Below are positions 60,201 through 64,000 of a DNA stretch of 64,000 bases, one piece after another (position 1 is the first letter of the stretch; every line of letters begins with the position of its first letter). Source of the DNA: an uncultured Collinsella sp. GTDB taxonomy: Bacteria; Actinomycetota; Coriobacteriia; Coriobacteriales; Coriobacteriaceae. The stretch is taken from the NCBI GenBank assembly GCA_900542825.1, contig UQOY01000002.1:1-64000 (forward strand). The letters are read 5' to 3'. A program made the position numbers and the translations under genes. The notes beneath the pieces are model-generated. The model had not been told where the DNA came from. It saw only the letters and a program-made list of their open reading frames with translations, and searched no databases.

Positions 60201-61408
60201 GACGCACCGCCCTTCTCCCTGGCGCGAGCCTTAGCGGTATCCCCCACCGTAAAGACACTCGTGCCGTCCTTGGTGTTGATGATGGACACGGCCGAAAGCT
60301 CAACCGCACCGGCCTGTTTGACCTTACTGGAAGTGGTCTTGCTCACCGTGTTGACGCCGGCAGTGGCCTCGACCCTGATGTACTTGCCCTCAAGGTCGTC
60401 GCCCACCACGAGCGAAGCACCCGTCTCGCCCTCGATCTTGGTAAAGCCCGAGTACTGCGAAGTGGATGCGGACCACGCGTAGGTAACCTTGGCGTCGGCG
60501 GGGGCTTGCTGATAATAGCTTATGTACGGAGTCGCCGTCAGGGTATCGCCTATGCTCGGCGTGTCACTATTCAGCTTGACGCTGTTAAGCTCCATCTGCC
60601 CGGCACCCAGCACGGGACCGGGGATGTTGTTGGCATTGATACCCGAGCCGTACGAAACCGAGGGGCCGAAGTAATCCTTGCCATCCACAGTCACCTTGCA
60701 GATGAAGTACTTGCCCACCATCGCATCGGTGATGGTGAGGGACTGCTCGTAGCCTACGACCTCGGTGTAGTCGGCGACATTGCTGCTAGCCCTAACCGTG
60801 CCGGCAAGCCAGGTGTAGGTCCAGGTGCCAGGATTGGCAACGGACTCAGTCGAAGTGCCGTACCAGTCGTCCTCGACCTCGTCGTACATATTTGCCCAGA
60901 GCGTATCGCCCACGCTGAGCGCGCCATACTTCGAGGAATACGAGTTGTCCATATCCTTTGAGTCCTGGATATAGACCTTGGCCTCGCTGGAAAGCGTCGT
61001 GGCGGACGCGGCGGCAACGGCGTTCTTCTGCTCCGAAGCAGCAGACACCGCGGGAGAGCTCTCGGACTCAGTCGCGTTGTCTGCGGCGGTGCCAGCACCA
61101 TTCGCGGCACTCGCATTTGCGCCCTGATCTGCGTCGGCGCCATCGTCAGCAGCGCTCGCCGCCGCACTGTTCGCGCCGGTGTCGGCAGCGGTGCCATCGT
61201 CGGCCGCCGCGCCCTCGCCGCCCGTCGCAGCCTGCGCCACGGCCTCGGCAATGCCCTCGGCGCCCTCGGCCCAAAGTTGCGCCGGCGTGGTGCCAAAAGC
61301 CATGGCAAAAGCCAGGAACGCCACCAGACCGCGCTTGGCTACGCCGCGGGCAATCGCTCCATGACGACGCCACGAGGCGCGTTGGCACTCATCCTCAAAC
61401 ATATCCAT
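54299..61408 (-). CDS. Giant surface protein with seven Ig-like and three DUF4430 domains
   Basis: The 2369-residue protein has a signal peptide (residues 1-49: basic start, then GLVAFLAFAMAFG), an Ala/Asp-rich linker to about 140, seven Ig-like repeats of about 100 residues (about 141-909, each with 'VGDTL...', 'W' and 'GKYLK' elements), atrophied Ig-type segments, three DUF4430 domains (about 1411-1774), a PQQ-like propeller (to about 2186), an InlB-type repeat (2189-2253) and a C-terminal helix with KRR. I see no LPXTG. The start at 61408 follows AGGAGACAA; 61489 is an alternative. It is preceded by a cobalamin riboswitch. Confidence 0.9.
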   Translation of the reverse strand: MDMFEDECQRASWRRHGAIARGVAKRGLVAFLAFAMAFGTTPAQLWAEGAEGIAEAVAQAATGGEGAAADDGTAADTGANSAAASAADDGADADQGANASAANGAGTAADNATESESSPAVSAASEQKNAVAAASATTLSSEAKVYIQDSKDMDNSYSSKYGALSVGDTLWANMYDEVEDDWYGTSTESVANPGTWTYTWLAGTVRASSNVADYTEVVGYEQSLTITDAMVGKYFICKVTVDGKDYFGPSVSYGSGINANNIPGPVLGAGQMELNSVKLNSDTPSIGDTLTATPYISYYQQAPADAKVTYAWSASTSQYSGFTKIEGETGASLVVGDDLEGKYIRVEATAGVNTVSKTTSSKVKQAGAVELSAVSIINTKDGTSVFTVGDTAKARAREKGGASGAFVDASKLNYQWQCSDTKSGTYADIAGATGETLELTDALGGKYLKCKVSSKIGSSSMANNTGALVAATGSINVTSVTMSPTSGKVEVGSTITATAKAGSTDVTTDSHVTWQWYKGTSSYASSCNTPIENATGNTLTVTAALKGYYVVAKANGGYGEQKPYYAAGPVSVAGQVELYDVQFEGSPATNGVRVGDTLKTKVRKKDGSNYHYIDRTDNVTYQWQYANSSSSYDSAYTDIPGATEATYTVDAAYAGKYLRVKVTSENTVSSTQKKSSYGGAQSVAPLGPVTLKGQYKLAGIELADKNVTLSVGSKITPSVQVPDSWSGSTKDVPDDAELTMAWYAKGEGDADWTELTDGIDKTDGSLTLTDALVGKKIKVTASALDNTVEWVSSDSVTAAGEYSLLRVTTTPQINSESTHLVSGDSVKATAQAKRADGSATNGIDVTGQATVAWYAADDAKAPAADWTLLSDMSGAEATVSASAAGKYLKAVATSGSSTVELVSTNKVIAAGSLEAAVQKLNNANKQIAVDYSAKGGNVNDVLKAQLADLGFTDVDVKVSKGGVLFKAKDAKATVGISDAQDKTNGDVTFFFIDPNDYTGYNIDGLRSADVVFELSRDGEKTEYYQPNKTVQVAWDEARVQQMLDDAAEQVAIGYAAGDSAESVTSNLTLPYRAGSKSKFEVSWKSSDGDVIWPSGYGWDDYTGKVTRVSSDRTVTLTATVSFVTGGPSDVKGAHDFTVTVKGDPEKVAADKKALQEKVDAAFTYDNIKYSGTDAVANKDGLTADLQMPRTSTLNIDGKYYKVEYSASTDDITFNGYKGTVYQPLPGTETAKIKITLTVTDKSNAEVTASKTLDFAIAPQNKDELDAELFHLSLAKSTFSQGILDGQDASNVTGSLHAPLKVYGQGLGVNWCYSDEEAAGLYGFVFSELPGGTENTYRLLKSSKPGVIAHENLILTQPEYNTKVTISGRLKSERFARYAERYPDNSDYAVLAGLDVSATVTVLGTSGQVAPEVTATCSVIGIDADGNQQTWTAAEPYTLKTGSTAADLSEALFKKHGLTADYGMGTWGWYLNSITSPVDAGRTLGYDSQTGAYWQLFINGTAASVGAGGYTLEAGDSVVWCYSKYGDPAPTDQLSVSCTVIGQDASGAQQTWAQPTTSLVEEGATAADLSEQVFKQAGIGADTGVGSFGWYLNSLTSPFDEDVKLSTEQVDASTWNYWQFFVNGKLANVGAGNYTLEAGDKVSWVYGSDGTMPGQAKASLQIIGVDSGGNVQTWAPAADYTMVDTATVADATELAFKQSGISADYGTGTWGWFLNSITSPFDGRTLAWDSTTGAYWKLFIDDKPSDLGAGSVKLKDAKSIAWVYTAGDKLPDPDALTTDPNAPKSNFDSAWPAFAGGKANGSVAEVPTPSGAAESAWDEPADIKGDAKGVSDLLIIDGNICAVKGDRIVLIDSETGKKELASCSIGANIGYFCRPAYKDGYLVVPFEDGSLGIFVLDKKDGQYSIACRYKTPSLGIKDTQALTSVTISGGKAYAGFTVVDGSEGALVCVDLASGKVDWTTDKKKSETNENEGYYWAGAAASGDDIIIGNESGKVALIDGSNGKELSSVSVGTPVRSGIIAVEVGENGDGTYLAVSRDNGTLYKIRRSGDKLTLEGKPVAFAAISTSTPAVSNGLAYVCGMDIEGYGTLSVIDLSTMSVKKSIRADKGESKSTPLVSVQGNDTYVYFTCNALPGGVYAYKLGDNAAQMIFTPDAKYREYCTASIICDEKGNLYYANDSGRLFKLAGAESWRVAFDAQGGSYVAPRYVAKNKMVSEPAAPTRDGYTFLGWYTAEGEKWDFAKDVVTADMTLYAKWIKNAVNPGGNGGSNGNAGGSGNGAGSGSGTSGQQSGGAVSPGQKPVSSTTTKTKTKDGKDSKKDSDKSDKKDSKKSDKKSAEAPVQQSGFNPLAIAGVAAGVIGLAVIGVFVFTKRR

Positions 61409-61549
61409 TTGTCTCCTATTGTCTAAACTTGGGACATTGCCCAGCGGCTGCCCCACGTCATCGCGCATATCGCGCTTGAGTACCCCCATCGGGGTCCCCC
61501 TTCCCTCCAGAGCCCAACGCGTACCGGCGGCATGCGCCGCGGCCGTGTA

Positions 61550-61725
61550 CAAGATGGGAGGCGATCCGACTTAACCTTACCGACCCGGGCGCGCCGTCCG
61601 ATCTGCGACGCGACCATCCCGGGCCAAGAGGAATTACGGTTACTGGTACAGCCGGGGACTTGCACCCCGATTCTCCCAAACGCGCAGGAAAACTGCGCAT
61701 TCGTGCGTCTCCGCACCACCATCTA
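61550..61725 (-). ncRNA. Cobalamin riboswitch
   Basis: In minus sense the leader contains the B12 box as GGTGCAAGTCCCCGGCTGT (plus positions about 61648-61666), preceded by GGGAGAATC, followed by an AACCGTAA element and closed by TTAAGTCGGATCGCC near 61561-61577. P1 is GATGG (61719-61723) with CCATC (61553-61557). The conserved order fits the cobalamin family, with some variant bases. It would turn off the giant DUF4430 gene when cobamide is plentiful. The rest of the 467-bp gap (61409-61549) holds a GCGGC/GCCGC hairpin and the gene's ribosome sites. Confidence 0.9.
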
Positions 61726-61733
61726 GGCCATCG

Positions 61734-61762
61734 ATTATTACTGTCGATATGGTAGCACGCAA
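61734..61762 (-). promoter_or_regulatory. Candidate promoter for the riboswitch transcript
   Basis: On the minus strand, TTGCGT (61757-61762), 17 bases, then AATAAT (61734-61739), placing the start of transcription right before the riboswitch. Confidence 0.5.
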
Positions 61763-61800
61763 AAGGGCCCCGCACACAGGCGAAGCCCAAGGTAAAAGCT
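61763..61800 (-). terminator. Possible terminator of the UbiB-type gene
   Basis: On the minus strand TGGGC...TCGC pairs with TGCG...GGCCC, then T4. It is imperfect and lies about 75 bases after the stop. Confidence 0.4.
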
Positions 61801-61875
61801 ATGGTTTGCGATAGAAAAGGGTGAGAATGGAGTGCCGAGCAAAAGGATCCGCCTTTCTCTGACCCCGGGAAATCG

Positions 61876-63639
61876 TTAATGCTTGCCGCCGTGGCTGTTG
61901 CGCCAGATCTCGCGGCCCAGCATCAGCGCCAGCACCAACGCGCTCACGTAGCCCATAAAGCCAATGACCGGGATACCAAACACAACCGGCTCGATGCGCG
62001 CGTAGTACACCACCGACGAACCGATAAACAGACCGGCGATCACAATTGCCATCGACATGCGGTCGATAATTCCACCCAGCTGTCGCAGCGCTTTATCGCT
62101 GCTCATGATCTGCGTGTTCACCTTAAGCTGGCCGCGCGTGAGCATGCGCGACGCCAAGCCCAGATACTCGGCCGCCTCGAGCGAGCCTTTTGCCGCGCGA
62201 TAGCTGCTCGCGGCAAGATCGCGCCCCATTTCGCGCACGCGCGCATAGGTGCTCTTCTCGTTTTTGATGTGCGTCTGGATAATCTGGATCATGTTGACGT
62301 TGGGCATGTACTCGGTCAGCAAGCCCTCAAGCGTCACCATGCCGCGCGCGAACATTGTCACCACGCTCGGCAGCTCAACGTCGTTCTTGCGTGCCAAGTT
62401 TAGCAGCGAGGTCAAAAACTCGCCGATATCCAGGTCTTTAAGGTCAAGACCCGCAAAGTCGGCGACGATAAAGTCCAAGTCGGACAAAAAGGCCGAATGG
62501 TCGAGCTCAGCAGAGTCGCCGCGCGTCACGGCAAAACGCATAAGCGAATCCTTGAGCTTGGGCACGTCGCCCTCAGCCACGGCGAAAATCATGTCCTTGA
62601 CGATACCGCGGTCGTGGCTCGACATGCGCCCGACCATGCCCAGGTCGATAAAGTAGACGATGCCGTCCTTGAGAATGATGTTTCCCGCATGCGGGTCGGC
62701 ATGGAAAAAACCGTCGTCGAGCACCTGCGTCGAATAGTCCTCGACAATCGCCGAGCCGATCTTTTCCAGGTCATAGCCCTCGGCCACCAGGCGCTCGGGA
62801 TCGGCAATCGAGATGCCGTCAATGTAGTCCATGACCACGACGTGCTCGGTGCAAAGGTCCAAGTAGGATTTGGGACACGACACGCCATGGACGCTCTTAT
62901 GGAACTCATAGAAATCGTTGAGGTTTTTGGCCTCGGCCAAAAAGTTGGTTTCCTCGCGAAACGAGGTCCACAGCTCTTCGACCACGCCGTGCAGGTCAAC
63001 AAACTGGTCGGTGTTGACGAACTTGGAGACGATGCGCACCACCGAGCGAATGATGTCGATGTCCTGAGCCATCACCTGCTGCGCGCCGGGGCGCTGCACC
63101 TTAACGGCCACGTCCTCGCCCGTCACCAGGCGGGCACGGTGTACCTGTGCGAGCGACGCGCTTCCGAGCGGGTTGGGGTCGATCGCGTCGAACATCTGCC
63201 CCAAGCGCTGGCCGTACTCCTCTTCCAGACAGCGGAGCACCACCTCATACGGCACCGGCTCTACGTCGGAGCGTAGGCGACGCAACTCGTCGCAAAACCG
63301 CTGCGGCAAGATCTCGGAGCGGTTAGCCAGAATCTGCCCCATCTTGACGAACATGGGGCCGAGCTCTTCGAGCAGACGACGCAGGCGCACCGGCGTGAGG
63401 TTATCCCATACGCGGTACTTTTTGACCAGGCGAACGATCTGCCCAATGCGCTCACGACGACCTGCCGGCGTGAGCTGGTATTCCTCGTCCGGCGCCATCG
63501 CGTCGGGCTCTTCGGGGACCATATCGACAGCGCGCGGCTTCTTGCGAGCGCCCGAGACGGCGGCATCGACCTCGTCGACAACCGCCGCCTCGTCACCCAA
63601 GGGATCTAGATTGTTGTAATCGGTGGTGGAATCTGCCAT
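61876..63639 (-). CDS. ABC1/UbiB-type atypical kinase (AarF family)
   Basis: The 587-residue protein has the UbiB hallmarks: KMGQILANRSEILP, SASLAQVHRARL (the Ala-rich loop replacing a normal P loop), VAVKVQRPG with the ATP lysine, FHADPHAGNI as catalytic loop and FIDLGMVG as metal motif. Two helices at the C-terminus anchor it to the membrane. Such proteins are ATPases that support lipid-quinone or isoprenoid metabolism. The start at 63639 lies 8 bases after the stop of the upstream gene, with which it forms an operon. Confidence 0.95.
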   Translation of the reverse strand: MADSTTDYNNLDPLGDEAAVVDEVDAAVSGARKKPRAVDMVPEEPDAMAPDEEYQLTPAGRRERIGQIVRLVKKYRVWDNLTPVRLRRLLEELGPMFVKMGQILANRSEILPQRFCDELRRLRSDVEPVPYEVVLRCLEEEYGQRLGQMFDAIDPNPLGSASLAQVHRARLVTGEDVAVKVQRPGAQQVMAQDIDIIRSVVRIVSKFVNTDQFVDLHGVVEELWTSFREETNFLAEAKNLNDFYEFHKSVHGVSCPKSYLDLCTEHVVVMDYIDGISIADPERLVAEGYDLEKIGSAIVEDYSTQVLDDGFFHADPHAGNIILKDGIVYFIDLGMVGRMSSHDRGIVKDMIFAVAEGDVPKLKDSLMRFAVTRGDSAELDHSAFLSDLDFIVADFAGLDLKDLDIGEFLTSLLNLARKNDVELPSVVTMFARGMVTLEGLLTEYMPNVNMIQIIQTHIKNEKSTYARVREMGRDLAASSYRAAKGSLEAAEYLGLASRMLTRGQLKVNTQIMSSDKALRQLGGIIDRMSMAIVIAGLFIGSSVVYYARIEPVVFGIPVIGFMGYVSALVLALMLGREIWRNSHGGKH

Positions 63640-63647
63640 CTGCGCTG

Positions 63648-64000
63648 CTACTCGGCCTCTTCGGTGTCCTCTGCATCGTCGGGCTCAACGGACTCGACGG
63701 GCACCGAGGTCACGTTGTCCTCGACCGAATCGACGATATCGCGCACATGGGCTAAAAAGGCCGTGCGCTCGGAGGCGGTCATAACGCGGACGCGGGCCAG
63801 GATGAGCTCGTCGAGCACGCGCTGTGCCGCAGTCTCGCCCTGCATGCCCAGGCGCTCAGTCAGGTCGGAGATGGTGCCACCCGCCTGCTCGAACATATCG
63901 GACACGCTGCGGGCGATATCAGGGGTGCCGGCGTCCTTGCGGACCTGCTCGCCCTTGGTATTGAGGTCGTCGAGGACCTTCTTGCCGCCCTCAACGGCAA
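63648..64000 (-). CDS. Phasin-like helical protein, runs off the window
   Basis: The frame is open from the window edge to a stop at 63648, giving at least 116 residues. An internal ATG at 63905 is not the real start, because coding continues upstream (for example VEGGKKVLDDLNTKGEQVRK). The protein is helical and charged with an acidic C-terminal tail (DDAEDTEEAE). Such small phasin/apolipoprotein-like genes often precede aarF-type genes. No catalytic motif is visible. Confidence 0.7.
   Translation of the reverse strand, partial: AVEGGKKVLDDLNTKGEQVRKDAGTPDIARSVSDMFEQAGGTISDLTERLGMQGETAAQRVLDELILARVRVMTASERTAFLAHVRDIVDSVEDNVTSVPVESVEPDDAEDTEEAE

Overview
The window looks like chromosomal DNA of a high-GC gut actinobacterium of class Coriobacteriia, most like Collinsella. 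This is inferred from gene content and composition, because no rRNA or tRNA gene is present. Genes are dense, on both strands and mostly ordinary metabolism. Intergenic spaces are short but carry several families of inverted-repeat elements.

Layout. 0-5 kb: an MGMT-domain protein, a DegV protein, a MarR regulator, a B3/B4-domain protein and ATP-type PEP carboxykinase. 5-10 kb: a polysaccharide flippase, a metallophosphatase and a K+/H+ antiporter. 10-12.4 kb: a lower-GC pair, a MazG-like pyrophosphohydrolase overlapping a GIY-YIG/DUF2075 helicase-like protein. 12.5-18.4 kb: serC, serA, an M20 peptidase and a DUF1015-like protein, interrupted by an AT-rich insert with a nuclease-like protein and a 176-bp inverted-repeat element. 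18.5-24.2 kb: two histidine phosphatases, a nitroreductase, an HdeD-like membrane protein, a YaiI protein, a 10-TM metal exporter and an exonuclease. 24.5-28 kb: a Zn/Cd-type module (ArsR regulator, free HMA chaperone, P1B ATPase) with clear operators, then a DtxR regulator. 28-36 kb: HAD phosphatases, Uup-type ABC-F, a PepV-like peptidase, a DegV protein, a DinJ/YafQ toxin-antitoxin pair and a LOG protein. 36-43 kb: tgt, queA and queH of the queuosine pathway, with an SDR and a tail-anchored coiled-coil protein between them. 43-53 kb: a MetRS-like protein with a degenerate KMSKS, an RsmF-like methyltransferase, a TIM-barrel protein, a third DegV, class III FBPase and two GtrA proteins. 53-61.8 kb: a DUF4430 surface pair led by a 2369-residue protein behind a cobalamin riboswitch. 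61.9-64 kb: a UbiB/AarF kinase and a gene running off the window.

Three things stand out. (1) The cobalamin riboswitch at about 61550-61725 lies in the leader of a giant wall/surface protein with three DUF4430 (transcobalamin C-terminal-like) domains, followed without a gap by a membrane-anchored DUF4430 protein. Together they suggest a surface cobamide-capture system. (2) A structured element of roughly 170-240 nt occurs directly after the stop codon of four unrelated minus-strand genes. Its arms change together between copies, as expected of a conserved RNA fold. (3) An array of ten 14-bp motifs in strictly alternating orientation with a 30/32-bp rhythm fills a convergent intergenic region at 53070-53360. 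The MazG/GIY-YIG-helicase pair is a candidate defence or nucleotide-sanitising cassette.
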